Part shown: in pieces, positions 10,172-23,400 of the stretch
Position numbering within the stretch: the first letter of the stretch is position 1
Layout: each line of letters starts with the position of its first letter
DNA from: Cheilinus undulatus
Lineage: Eukaryota; Chordata; Actinopteri; Labriformes; Labridae
Assembly: GCF_018320785.1 (NCBI RefSeq)
Contig: NC_054865.1
Span: 12,497,579 to 12,561,578, forward strand
DNA: 64,000 nucleotides
Direction of reading: 5' to 3'
The notes under the pieces: model-generated
The model's database searches: none
The model's input: only the letters and a program-made list of their open reading frames with translations
What the model was told of the DNA's origin: nothing
Made by a program: the position numbers and the translations under genes

Positions 10172-12851
10172 CTACTTCTGAAATACTGGCTTTCTGTCCT
10201 CAGTAAAAAATGTAGTGAGAGCCTGTCTGACAATCTGTGGCTCTGTTTCTGTCTCCTGAGGAAGCGAAGTGTTTAACCTCCTCAGTTCTGCTGGTTCGTC
10301 CACACCCTCCATCCATTCGTCCAGAAACTCATCTCCTTGTATCTCACACAGGTTGTGCAAGACACAGCAGATGCTAATGATGGTGGGAACTCTGGAGATG
10401 TTGACATCCATCCTCTTCAGCAGACACCGCCATCTTCCCTTAAGCCTTCCAAAAGCGTTTTTCACCGTTGTTTGGGCATGACTCAGTCTGTAATTGAAAT
10501 TTTTCTGTTCTACAGTAAGATTTCCATCGCCCGGGTATCCCTTCATAAGCCAGCTCAGGAGAGGGTATTCAGAGTCTCCCAACAGCATGAGTGGCACTTC
10601 CACACCTTCAATTTGTCTGGCATCCTAGTGGTACACATAAAAAAAAGACATGTTTTTCACTAAATGGAGCTCAGCGAAAGTTCAAGCAGACTTTTTTTGC
10701 TCATTCTTCAGTCACCACTCATTCATGTTTCTCCCTTTTCCATTCTTTCTCTCTTCCTGCTCTGACGATCAGCTGATTATGGGCGTTCACTCTCTTAAAT
10801 ACTCAGCTAATCAGATTCTGCCACAACCCCATTTGTCCACTCATCATGCACCTGTCAGATTTTAAATCTGTCATTCTCTCTTTCACAGTCAGCCAGTCAT
10901 TCTGTGCAGATGCTGCAAACCTCCTCTACCCCAGCTACCTCCATTCAGTTATTCAGATTCCAGTCTAGATTCTTACAGGTCTCCTGCTCATCTCATTCTG
11001 AATTCTTGTGTTTCTGGCCAGCTTCTCAAAAGTCTACTTCTCATCTGATCCTTCATCTCTCAACACCACCAGTGTCTAGACTCCAAGGGGGGTATCCAAT
11101 TCCTGCCGTTTGCTTCACTACTCCTTCCAATATATGATATCTTCATGGTGGAGTCTAATCACCAAGGACTTTGCACAATTCTCTTTCATTCAAATAGTGA
11201 AATAAATCGTCAAATATGTATTAAGTGTCTCCTGATTGAAATACAAGTTGTCTCTGCTTGGAAAAAGCAAAAGACAGGGAAGAAATGAAATACTGCCTCA
11301 CTGGTGGGAAGAGGTTGTTGCTCTCAGCCAGCTCAAACAGCGAGGAGTTTCTGAGCACTCGTGCATCATGCACGCTGCCAGCCCATCCCACATTGATGTT
11401 GGTAAATCTGTGGATTAAAAGAAAAGAGGTAGACTTTTGAGATACATCAAGCAGACGAGCATGATTCAAGCAAGGTCTAATGTAATGAGTATACATGAAT
11501 ATAGGGCACATTTTCATTTAAAGGCTCTGAGTAAAGTAAGATTGTCGTAAACTTAATTGTATGGGATTTTTACTGATATCTGATAAACCAGTTTTTCCAA
11601 ACTCAAGTTAGCCAATATCAATACAGCTATGTACCTGTTTTACTGTAAAGGAACACCATGTGAGGAGCGGAAACAGACAGTCTGGTACTTGTTTTACATT
11701 TGGGGATTCAATCAAAATATTTAAGGCTAATGTTGCGTCTTGTTGAGTGTGTGGCGCCCTAGACAACCAGACATACTGGATTGTACATTTTGTCATTATT
11801 TTGAGCCAATATATGATTTACACTGCAGATGCAGGCTTTGAACTGTGGGATAACAATAGGCTGTATGGTCCCTCTCCTCTTTAGCCTACATGACATGCCA
11901 TCCATGGTTTCCAAAAAAGAATTTCAAATTTTGATTAATCTGACCACAGAACAGTTTTCAATTTTGCCCCAGTCCATTTTAAATGAGCTTTGACCCAGAG
12001 AAGATGGTGGTGACTTCTCCTTTGAATAATACAGCTTTAACTTGCATGTTGATGACACGGTGAACTGTGCTGACATACAGTGATTTCTGTAAGTGTTCCT
12101 GAGCCCACACGATGATGTACAGTATATAATCCTGCCTGCAGTGTGAGGTTGACGTTACTCACCGGCTGAGGTGGTCCACTACAGCCTGTAAGATGATGGA
12201 GTAGCATCCTTTCCCCCGGCTGTAATCCTTGGCGTTGTTAGCAGGAGCAGTGATGGAGATATGACAGACATCTATGACTCCTGCACATTGAGGAAATCCC
12301 CATTTTTCCTCAAAGCCAGCCACGACCTCCTGCAGCTTTTCCCCTCGGGGTAAACAGATGAACTGTCTCTGCAGTTTGCGAATAACAGTACAAACCTCCC
12401 AGACATTACTGGACACTGTTGCCTTGCCAATACCAAACAACTCAGACAGGGTTTTAAAATCAGATCCTGAAGCGAGGTATAAAATCGCCACCGCTACTCT
12501 CTTTTCCAGCGGTATGGCCTGGCGCAGCTGAGTACTCTTCTTCTGGAGGAAGGGTCGTAGTTTCCCACAGATCAAATCAAAAGTCCTTCGTCTCATGCGG
12601 AAACAAGACAGCCACTCTTCGTCAGTAAATAATCCGGTTTCTACTCTGCTCCACCAGTCCTGACTCCTCACATGCATCCATAGTTTCCTCTCCTGTCCCG
12701 TGGCTAGAACAGCAGGTAAAAACACCATAGCTCTCCTCCTCTTTCTCCTTTTTCTCATCTCCAGGAGTTTCAGACATCGCCTCAGCTGACTTTGACTACG
12801 ACGTCTGAACAGCTCGAAAAGCCCATAGAGAAGCGTACACTTTTCTTCCAT
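10172..12851 (-). CDS. PIF/Harbinger-type transposase (HARBI1-like), three exons, frame open
   Basis: Exons on the - strand are 12851-12163, 11407-11302 and 10624-10172, with consensus donors (GTGAGT, GTGAGG), AG acceptors and agreeing phases, giving 415 residues. I chose the ATG at 12851 (MEEKC); the frame extends a little upstream without a clear start. The N-terminal half has a DDE_4-type helix-turn-helix region (LSELFGIGKATVSSNVWEV). Catalytic-domain motifs follow: GVIDVCHISI with the first D, GSVHDARVL with the second D, and NAFGRLKGRWRCL near the C terminus. The residue before NAFGRLK, normally E (VE-N/R-AFG), is K (AAA codon), so the DDE triad reads D-D-K. Human HARBI1 has 349 residues, so 415 is plausible for a fish Harbinger transposase. 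The companion Myb-like protein is not next to it. Cutting activity is doubtful. Confidence 0.85.
11860..12120 (-). mobile_element. Tc1/mariner fragment inside intron 1 of the Harbinger gene
   Basis: The reverse strand reads in broken frames as pieces of a Tc1-type transposase: a VHRVINMQ segment, a 'WTGAK..VLWS' type segment and a GNHGWHVM-like region followed by KEERDH. The match is to the middle of the catalytic domain only. It is an old fragment without recognisable ends. Confidence 0.5.
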
Positions 12852-12992
12852 CCTAAAGAAACTCTTTAAAATCAAATTAAGACTAATGTTTTGACTGAGC
12901 AGCGACGTCTATTCTTCTGTGGTTTTCTTCTTCTTCAGATTAGGATGGGTTACACCTAGATGCATCAACGAGAAGGCATCAACGGCACACTG

Positions 12993-13006
12993 CTGCCCTC
13001 TACTGT
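12993..13006 (-). promoter_or_regulatory. CTCF-like motif
   Basis: The reverse complement reads ACAGTAGAGGGCAG, matching 13 of 14 positions of the commonly used CTCF core consensus CCASYAGRKGGCRS. It is a motif match only. Confidence 0.3.
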
Positions 13007-13132
13007 TCTTGTTTAAAATCTTTCAGATTCTTATAGGGTACAGCAAAGACACTCCAATTTCTTTTTTACGTAAGTTTTTCAGGTTTAATGAAGTGTACAT
13101 ATTGGATATAGTTTCTCAGACCGGTCCTTAAC

Positions 13133-13305
13133 AACTGAACAGCTTCCTCCTTGGGTCAGCATAGTTCTTGAATTAGATTATGAGGATATGCCACACTGTT
13201 CCAATGTTCCCATATTCACATTTGCCATCAGGGTTTGTTCCTATCCACCTCACCTGACAGTGCCCAAGCCACAACCTAGTTATGCTGACATAATCCTATC
13301 TTTTA
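13133..13305 (-). mobile_element. 3' remnant of a non-LTR retrotransposon (LINE)
   Basis: The reverse strand encodes ITRLWLGHCQVRW..GTNPDGKCEYGN followed by GTVWHIL, ending at a stop, with YADPRRKLF in another frame. This follows the C-terminal pattern of LINE reverse transcriptases in fish (LRLGHC, a short cysteine motif, ETVEHVL, then a Y...R..LF segment). The second cysteine of the CxxC-like pair is G. Only the last 60 or so codons are present, so the clade is not assigned. Confidence 0.55.
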
Positions 13306-13464
13306 AAAAACAATGATTTTTTTTTTTCTTTTTTTAATCACACTCTGTACTGCAAAATGAGAACTTCCCTTCACTCTATTTCCCATGTGTTTTGCAACCT
13401 TTAACTGACTTCTTCAAGATTTCCATGTTCTCTGACAGTCTATATTGTAATGCACTGGTGCACT

Positions 13465-13690
13465 TAGAGCATTAGTTCTCAACCTTGGGGTCGGGACCCC
13501 ATTTGGGGTCACAATACACTGAGAGGGGGTCTCCAGATGCCCTAAAAAAAAAGCAAAGAATATTTTTTCAAATTACACTGTTGCCACTTTGCACCAATGT
13601 TATCAATCTCTTACCCGTTTTCAACATTTTCCCCACCATTTTTAACACATATTTGCCATGTTACACCTATTTTTGTCAGTTATAAACTCT
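13465..13690. repeat. Dispersed repeat with 'GGTCGGGACCCC' head and CCACTTT tail
   Basis: It begins with AGTTCTCAACCTTGGGGTCGGGACCCC at about 13472-13500, a recognisable teleost interspersed-repeat head that resembles hAT-type termini. It continues into a short form of the CCATTTTTAACACA / GCCACTTT degenerate repeat seen at 3590-4055. A weaker copy of the head, GGTTCCCAACCTGGGGTCG, occurs at about 44909. Confidence 0.5.
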
Positions 13691-14118
13691 TTGTAGGTAA
13701 AGGTGCAGTGTGAATTCACTCAACCTAACATCCACAGATAAGTTTTATCCTAACATGGCTGAGGAACATGTATAATGCATCAAACAAATCCTCTATCTGC
13801 TGCCAAATGTACACAAGTACTCTGAGTCCCCCCCACCCACCCCCACCCCCCTTGCATTTAATTTCTCTCTTTGAATACAGGAACCACAGGGAGGCTGCTA
13901 GCTGAAAGTGACCTAAGAGACTCTTCCCCAAACTACAGTCTCTTGCTTTAAACAGTCACTCGAAAGAGGAGGGTTTTTATTTAATGGAGGCCTCAACAGA
14001 TTAATCCTGTCATTGTGTGCCATCAGTTTTAGTTCTTGTAGAAACATGAATCTTTCCTGTAAAGAAAGTAACAGAATAAATTACCCACTCACATTATTGT
14101 TCAGAATAAATCAGTAGA
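13691..14118. other. Stretch without recognised feature, 3' of tars3
   Basis: Contains a C-rich tract at about 13828-13852 but no gene. It is the downstream flank of the convergent ends of the Harbinger block and tars3. Confidence 0.35.
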
Positions 14119-14124
14119 TTTATT
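14119..14124 (-). promoter_or_regulatory. Candidate polyadenylation signal of tars3
   Basis: TTTATT on the + strand gives AATAAA on the coding strand, 354 bp after the tars3 stop. A second TTTATT lies near 13976. Which one is used cannot be told from sequence. Confidence 0.35.
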
Positions 14125-14477
14125 GTATGTCTGGGTTTCTCCACAAAGACAGAGTTATTGAAAAGTCAGTGCCAAACTAACATAGCCTTCATTATTTAAA
14201 CAATCACATTACTTTCTGAAATGATCCTTCAGTTAGACTAATAACTTCATCAGTGTCTTCTTCTAGCCTTCACTACTGATCTTGTGGTGACTTCATAGTC
14301 GTTTGGCAGCCCCATTAATTCCATCTGCTCATCAGAGTATAATCACTCTGATTTCTGCTCCATGTATTACACTCTCACTGCTCCATCTTCACGTGTACCA
14401 TAAATTATCACTTTACTGCTCATCTGACAGAAGCTGAGGTATTCATATTAAAGAGTCTGGATTGTTCTTCATCTTGA

Positions 14478-17400
14478 TCAGAACTCCTCCTCTGCATTTC
14501 GACAGCGGGACTGTTTGAGCAGAGTCAGGCGAGCTAGCACCTCAGCCACTGACAGCTCTCCGTGGACTTTGTTGTCTCTGGTGCGCACATTGACGCCGTT
14601 GGTCATCTTCTCCTTTTCCCCAACCACTGCCAAAAAATAAAGATACAACAGCTTGGTAAAGGTAGGTGGTTAACCAGCAATCATAACCGTTTTCTTTATA
14701 TGTAAACAATTCAGTCATTATTGTTCTGATTGCGAGGGAACCCCACAAGACAGGGCACCAAAAGCTAGTCATAGTTGGGAGAGTTGAAAAAAGTCCTTTA
14801 TATAAATGTTGCACTTTCTGTTAAGCATGTTTGAAACACATCAGTTTCGATATTTAGGATTAATACTAAACATGTCACCTTTTAAAATAGCTCCCTATGA
14901 AAAGCTACTTGCACAACATTGTGGAAACTCTTGCAGTGTTAATCAGGCAAGCCACTTTTAACAGCTTTTCTCCGTCATGTGTTACAGAGAGCAGTGTGTG
15001 TTGAGCAGAGACCTCCACTCTAAACAAGAAGTAAGCAGCAGAGGTGGGCAGAACTGAGCTGCACTTAACTTAGGAATGTCTAATGGGGCCACAGCGTTAC
15101 AGGGTTTTTGGTTTGGGTGGACTGGTAACACATTACAGAGGTTGCACTGGTGACACTTTGCACAACTGATGGTAGGGTAATCATGGTCCATCACAAGTTT
15201 GTAGCACAAAACATGACTGAGATACAGCAACAGAACAGCAGATTCCAGCAGCAGTTCACAGTTCTTAATGCAGCATTCTTTAACATCCAGTATTTCAACT
15301 GCAAAAATCAACCTGTCATGTGTGTCATGGTGGTTGACATGGCAAGACATGAACCATTACAACTATAAAAACTGAGGATTTCTTTGGCTTTGAAAACTGT
15401 TTAAGATAATTGAGGCAATATAAGTACTTAATTAAGAAATTCACTATATGGATCAAGTATGTGGCCACATCCGTTAAACTTTGAATTCAGGTGTCTCAAT
15501 CAGACCCGTTGCCACAGGCATATAAAATCAAGCTCCAAGTCCTGCAGTCTCTATTTTCAAACATTTGTGATCCTAAATGTGTTGTTCTGAAGAGCTCACT
15601 GAGTTCAAGCGTGGTGTGATGGATGCCACCTTTGCAATAAGACGATTCGAGAAATGTCACCTCTGCTGGATATTCCACAGTAGAATGTAAGTGATATTAT
15701 TGGAAAGTGGAAGCGTTTAGGAACAACAGCAACTCAGCCACGAAGTAGAAGACCATGCAAAATCACAGATTGGGGTCAAGGACTGCTAAGGCGCATGGTG
15801 CATAAAAGTTGCCAACGCTCTGCTGATTCCATAGCTGAAGAGTTGTGAACTCCACCTGGCATTAATGTAAGCACAAAAACAGTGCGACAGAAGCTTCATG
15901 GAATGGGTTTCCATGGCTGATCAACTGCATGCAAACCTTACATTAAGTCTAATGCTAATCATTGGATGGAGTGGTGTAAAATACACTGGCGGATGCCTGG
16001 AGAACGTTACCTGCTGGACTTCAGTGTGCCACCTGTAAAGTTTGATGGAGGATGGATAATGGCATGGGGCTGTTTGTCAGGGTTAGGGCTAGGCCCTTTA
16101 TCTCCAGTGAAGGGCGATCTTATTGCTTCAGTTCAAGGAAGGCCCTTTTCTATTCCAAAATGACTGTGCACCAGTGCACAAAGCAAGGACTATAAAGACA
16201 TGGATTGATGAGTTTGGTGTAGAAGAACTTGACTGGCCTGCACAGAGCTGTGACCTCAACCCCACTGAGCACCTTTGGAATGAACTGGAATGTAGATTGC
16301 CAGCCAGACCTCCTCATCAGCGCCTGACCTCATAAATGCTCTACAGAATTAATGAGCACAAATTCCAACAAAAACACTCCAAAGTCTTGTGGAAAGCCTT
16401 CCGAGAATAGTGGAGGCTGTAATAGTAGCAGAGAGGGGCGAACTTCATGGTAAAATACATGCATTTGAATATAGTGTCATTACAATCCCTGTTGGTGTAA
16501 TGGCCAGGCAGCAGAATACTTCTGTTCATAAAGTGTGTATATAACATAGGATTAGTAATTTTTTGTGAAAAGACATTTGCCTTTTCATACAGATAAAAGT
16601 GGATGTGAATGTTTATTATCTACTGGTCGGTTGCACCAATAGTTATGACGGAGGATCAAAACATTTTCTCTACAATCAGGGCTTTCCACAAGTGCTAGCT
16701 GTCAGCCAAACAGCCGACCAGTCACTTATCTACAGATGGCTAATTTCAGTGATCACAGGCCATCCTGAAAGAGCAGGTATGTGAAATGCTGTCTAATGTT
16801 ATATCTCACCCAGAATGAAGTTATACTGGGCCAACTGAGCATTGCGGATCTTCTTGTTTAGAAGGCAGCCAGAGTCGAGGTCAGCATCCGCCATGAAACC
16901 AGCTTCTGTGAACTGCTTGCACACCTGACAGGTGGATAGAAACATAAAGATATAGTTCATAAGAAAGATTAAGATCAAGATACTAAAATGTGGGCTAGAT
17001 TTGAATGGATCAGACATACCTTCTTGGCATAGTCCTCACAGGACGGATTGACAGGCACTAACATGACCTGACGTGGAGAGAGCCACAGAGGCCTAGGAGA
17101 AAGAGAAGAATTTAATAATGCTAACTAAAATGAGAACATACCTATGTAAAAAGAAACCACAGAGCAAGTTCTTTCTGGGAAAATAAAAAATGGCAGAAAC
17201 GGAAATGGGTATTGTGCTGTGTTACCAACAATACTGCAGATAGTTTAATTTAAACAAACAATGCATTTACTTATAATCACCCTAAAGTTGGACAGTAATG
17301 CAAAATACCATTAGTAAACATATGTGTTAAATTAGAACAGTTGGTCTTCTCAAGATTGTGGCTCATGGTCAGCTCTTTTTTAGGACTTAAATCTTTTTAT

Positions 17401-20400
17401 TTCAATAGGACTGTGAATGAAAACTACGCTCTCATTCATGGCTAAACCTGGGCTGAAAGAAAATCACCAGAGAGAAAGAGTGAGGAAGTGTGATAGTGAA
17501 TATGAAAACAGAGAGGAGAGAGTTCCTGCTAAACTGACAAGACTGCTAATCTTGGCTGAAAAACAGCGCGGTTAAATATTTACTGTACTAATGGTCAATT
17601 ATATTTTAAGAACTCATCACAGAATTAAGCCTTGAATTTTACAGACTCAGTATGTGATCACATTGTCAGAAAAAATAGTAACAGTCAGGCAGTCCTAAAT
17701 GTTAAGACGAACTCTGCTAAAGAGCAGAAAGAAGCCTGGTATGATATATCACAATATTATTTACAATAACTTCATGACAGTCACCTCAAAAAAGTTGAAA
17801 ACATGCAAAACTCAAAGGGAGGTCACTCTAATTACTAACTTTTGTCTTGTAAATTTGAGGGGGGTGTTTCTAATTCCGTGCACATATCTCCTGGATTTTT
17901 CAATTCAATGAAGAGACAGTGTATCAAACATGGATGGTCATTAAAGCTTTGCTAAAACAACAAAGCTACTGAGGTCTTACCACTTTTGCATTGTACTATA
18001 CTGTTAGTTCACAAATGTATCAACATTTTTGAGCCCCTCACCATTTCCCAGCGTAGTTTTCTGTGAGAATGGCGATCATCCTCTCTACTGAACCCAGGAT
18101 GGCACGATGGATGATGACTGGGCGGGCTTTGTCATCCCCGTCCCTCCTGACAAAACATCATAAATATGTCACTGAATGAATATTTGACTTCATCCCAAGT
18201 CCCAATTCTAGAAATCATTCTGACTTTAACTTGCCAGCATCCTTATCAACTCATGCTGCAGAAAAAAGTTTTTTTGTTAGCACATTAACTTTTATGTGAT
18301 CCATCACCATCTCTTATTTTCTGCCAGAAGCAGACAGAAGGAAATGGTTTCCTTTTTTACAGGAAAAGAATCAGATCATGCTGTGATCACCCATATGGTT
18401 AAAAACGTTCTCAGAGACTGAGGCAGAAAGCCCAAGATTGAACCATCTTGAACATACACTGGGATGTAACCTTGTGGTCTAAAGCCAACGTTTTAAAACA
18501 TAAATATCAATATCCAACTCTGTCACTATTTGTTCTGATCAGTCTTCTGTAGTTATTCACCAAGTTATTCATACAAACTCTGCAGAGCACAGTGCACAAG
18601 GTTATTCAGCAAGGCTTACTGTATAATCCTTATTGCAGTAAAGCCCACAGTCTCAGCAGTGTGTCAGAGCTCTGATACCCTGACTCACCCTACAAAGGTC
18701 AGATTGAAGCGGATCGGCAGCTGGAAGTCAAGCTGGATGGTCGCACACTGGTGGTAACGCCCAATCGCGTCTTTGATCTTAATGTCAATCTGCAGGAGCA
18801 CAGAATACAGAAAATTTAAGACATCAGAGGATAAAATTGTTTTTTAGAGTGGTAGAAATGATCAAGAAACCAGGTCTGACCTTGGGGCCATAGAAAGCAC
18901 CGTCTCCTGGGTTGAGTTTCCATGGCTCCCCAAACTCATTCAGGCTATTTTCCAGTTGCTGTCAAACATTAAACACAGCTTAGAGTTTAATTTAACATGA
19001 TGGATGTCCACCACAGTTTAAAGAGTAGCTGTAGATTAATTTCAGACATCATAACTCTGTGTTTGAGGCAGTTTACCTTCTCAGCCTGGTTCCACACAGA
19101 GATGTCACCTAGATATTTCTCTGGACGGGTGGACAGGTGAAGCTGGAAGGAGAATCCAAACACATCATAAACACAGCGGAGGAAATCCAGACAGCCCTTC
19201 ATCTCTGTCTCAATCTGTAAAAAGAAAGAAAAAAATGATGATTTAAAATAATCAAAGTGCTCAGAATAAGCAGGTTATGATTTCTCTTTCACTTATAATC
19301 TGTTCCCAGAAGCAGACAGATGCCAAAAAAAAGCTTTTTCTTGCATGTCCAACTTGTGTGACAGTTTTAAAAGTCACCAAAAAGTGTGGATGCAGTCACC
19401 TGATCCATGGTGCAGAAAATGTGGGCGTCATCCTGCTGGAAACGTCGTACTCTGGTCAGCCCAGTTAGTGTCCCTGAAAGCTCATTTCTATGGAGGACCC
19501 CAAAATCTGCTAGCCTTAGAGGAAGCTCTCTCCATGAGCGAGGCCTGTGACCAAACATCAAACTACAGAACAGAAAGACAGCGGGGAATTACATGACTGA
19601 CACACATTATGAGCTGTTTGATTGTTGTGAACAGGTTTATTCTCAGAGTGTCACAAATGTACCAGTGTCCAGGACAGTTCATGGGTTTGAGTGCAAAGAC
19701 GTCCTCCTCCACAGGGAAAGAGAACATGTTTTCACTGTAGTGCTGCCAGTGGCCGGATGTCTCCCACAGTTTGCTGTTGTAGATGTTAGGGGATGCCACT
19801 TCCTGAAAGCCTCTTCTCCAGTACTCATCCTAGAAAAATGAAGAAAATCCATGAAAACAGGATGGCCAATTTAACTGCATATGTAGTTTTTTTGAGCTGA
19901 ACTAAATCATGGTATAAATGTATATAGGATCTACCAAACTACACTGCTCAAAAAAGAAAGGGAACTCTTAAGTAACACATCTGAGATTTCATTGAATGAA
20001 AAATTCCAATTGAAAACCATTATTCATTACATAGTGGAACATAAGAACAATCAATGGAAAGAAAAATCATTAACCCACAGAGGACTGGATTCAGAATCAT
20101 ATTCAAAATAAAAGTGGAAAAATCAGATCACAGATTGATCCAACTTCTGTGAAATTTCTCAAGACAACTCAAAATGAGGCTCAGTAGTGTGTAGGGCCTC
20201 AATGTGTCTGTATGCACTCCCTACAATGTCTGGGCATGCTCCTGATGAGACGACCAATGGTCTCCTGAGGGTTCTCCTCCCAGACCTGGATTAGGGCATC
20301 AGTCAGCTCCTGGATAGTCTGTGGTGCGACAAGGCAGCAGTGGATGGAATGAGACATGATGTCCCAGAGATGCTCGACTAGATTCAGGTCGGGGAACGGG

Positions 20401-23400
20401 CAGGCCAGTTCATAACACCAGTGCCTTCGCCATGCGGGGAGTGCTGACACACTCTAGCCACATGAGGCCAACACTGTCATGCATCAGAAGGAACCCAGGA
20501 CCCACTGCACCATCATAAGGTCCAACAATTGGTCTGAGGACCTCATCCTGGTACCTAATGGAAGCCAGGACATCTCTGGCTAGTACATGGAAGTCTGTGC
20601 GGCCCTCAAAGGATATGCCTCTCCATACCATCACTGACCCAATGCCAAACCAGTCATGAAGGAGGATGTTGCAGGCAGCAGAACAGTGTCTCCAGACTCT
20701 CACATCTGTCACATGTGCTCAGTGTGAACCTGCTCTCATCTGTAAAGAGCACAGGGCAGCAAAGGCAAACCTGCCAATTCTTGTGGTTTCTGACAAATGC
20801 CAATCGGGCTGCACAGTGCTGGGCAGTGACACAGGCCGCATTTGTTGCCCAATGTCGTGCCCTCATGGAGTCTGTTTTTGACAGTTTGAGCAGAAACATG
20901 CACATTGGTGGCCTGCTGGACATCATTTTGTAGGGCTCTGACAGTGCTCCTCCTGTTCCTCTTTGCACAAAGGAGCAGATAGTGGTCCTGCTGCTTGATT
21001 GTTGCCCTCTAGGGCCCTTTCCCTGTCTCCTGGTGTACTGGCTCATCTCCTGGTATCGCCTCCCCGCTCTTGACAGTGTGCTGGGAGACAAGGCAAACCT
21101 TCTTGCCATGGCGCATGGATGTGCCATCCTTGATAAGCTGCACTACCAGAGCAACTTCTGTGGGTTACAAATACCGCCTCATGCTACCACTAGTGGTTAG
21201 GGCGCTGGAAAAATGCTAAAGTAACCAAAAATAAGCCAGAAAGGATGAGGAGAGGGAAATGGTCTGTGTCCACAAGCTGCAAAACCATTCCTTTATAGGG
21301 GTTGTCTTGCTAAATGCCTCTCCTTGTCACCTGTTCTCTCTCCCATTTGCACAACAGCAGGTGAAACTGATTCACAATCAGTGTTGCTTCCTAACTGGAC
21401 AGGTTGATATCCCAGAAGTGTGGCTGACTTGGAGTTTCATTGCGATGATAATGTGTTCCTTTTATTATTATTATTATTATTTTTTTTTTTTTTGAGCAGT
21501 GTATAACTGCCTTAATATGAGGACATTTCAGGTCTTTTTTTAAGGGTTTGGACCTTGCTGATGGGACCAGGGTTCCCCCATTAGACTTTTGTGGATAATC
21601 AAATTCATTTTAACTTTTTTATTCACTCTTGGAACCTTATTTACTTTCAAAATACATGTCTTAATAACTAAATATAATTTAAGATGTTGACCTCATTATT
21701 CGATGCACACCTAGAATAACTAAACCATATGGACAAAAATATCTGGATGCCTGGCCATCATACCAACAGGGACCATAATGACATCATATTTAAAAGCCTG
21801 TACTTTGGTCCCCCTTTTGCAGCTGAAACAGCCTTCATGCTTCTTGAAAAGCTTTCCTCAAAGCCATGAGAATTTTTACCCACTTATTCTGCAGAGCATT
21901 AATGAGGTCAAGCACCAAAGCACCATGTCTTAAAAGGCCTTTCTTTTTGCACCAAGGCACAGTCATGTTGGAATAGAAAAGGGCCTTCCCCTAACTGTCG
22001 CCACAATGTTGGAATCATAGCATTGTCCCAAATGTCTGGGTATGCTGAAGAATTAAGATTGACCTCCACTGAAGATAAGGGGCCTAGCCCAAACCCTGAA
22101 AAACAGCCCCATACCATCATCCCTCCTCTACCAAGCAGTCAGACAGGTACAATTCTGGCATCAGTCAGCTCCTGGATAGTCTGTGGTGCGACGTGGCAGC
22201 AGTGGATGGAACAAGACATGATGTCCCAGAGATGCTCGATTGGATTCAGGTCGGGGAATGGGCAGGCCAGTTCATAGCACCAATGCCCTCACCATGCGGG
22301 GAGTGCTGACACACTCTAGCCACATGAGGCCAACACTGTCATGCATCAGAAGGAACCCAGGACCCACTGCACCATCATAAGGTCCAACAATTGGTCTGAG
22401 GACCTCATCCTGGTACCTAATGGAAGCCAGGACACCTCTGGCTAGCACATGGAAGTCTGTGCGGCCCTCAAAGGATATGCCTCCCCAGACCATTACTGAC
22501 CCAATGCCAAACCAGTCATGCAGGAAGATGTTGCAGGCAGCAGAACAGTGTCTCCAGACTCTCACATCTGTCACATGTGCTCAGTGTGAACCTGCTCTCA
22601 TCTGTAAAGAGCACAGGGCAGCAAAGGCAAACCTGCCAATTCTTGTGGTTTCTGACAAATGCCAATCGGGCTGCGCAGTGCTGGGCAGTGACACAGGCCG
22701 CATTTGTTGCCCAATGTCGTGCCCTCATGGAGTCTGTTTTTGACAGTTTGAGCAGAAACATGCACATTAGTGGCCTGCTGGACATCATTTTGTAGGGCTC
22801 TGACAGTGCTCCTCCTGTTCCTCTTTGCACAAAGGAGCAGATAGTGGTCCTGCTGCTTGATTGTTGCCCTCTAGGGCCCTTTCCCTGTCTCCTGGTGTAC
22901 TGGCTCATCTCCTGGTATCGCCTCCCCGCTCTTGACAGTGTGCTGGGAGACAAGGCAAACCTTCTTGCCATGGCGCATGGATGTGCCATCCTTGATAAGC
23001 TGCACTACCAGAGCAACTTCTGTGGGTTACAAATACCGCCTCATGCTACCACTAGTGGTTAGGGCGCTGGAAAAATGCTAAAGTAACCAAAAATAAGCCA
23101 GAAAGGATGAGGAGAGGGAAATGGTCTGTGTCCACAAGCTGCAAAACCATTCCTTTATAGGGGTTGTCTTGCTAAATGCCTCTCCTTGTCACCTGTTCTC
23201 TCTCCCATTTGCACAACAGCAGGTGAAACTGATTCACAATCAGTGTTGCTTCCTAACTGGACAGGTTGATATCCCAGAAGTGTGACTGACTTGGAGTTTC
23301 ATTGTGATGATAATGTGTTCCTTTTATTTTATTTTATTTTTTTGAGCAGCGTATAACTGCCTTAATATAAGGACATTTCAGGTCTTTTTTTTAAGGGTTT

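Noticed and set aside
14982-15350. 122-codon - strand frame in tars3 intron 18
   Set aside because: No recognisable domain; exons 18 and 19 join in phase without it.
20666-21200. Several + strand frames, nearly duplicated at 22420-23062
   Set aside because: Antisense shadows of the Tc1 transposase; their duplication reflects the tandem duplication.
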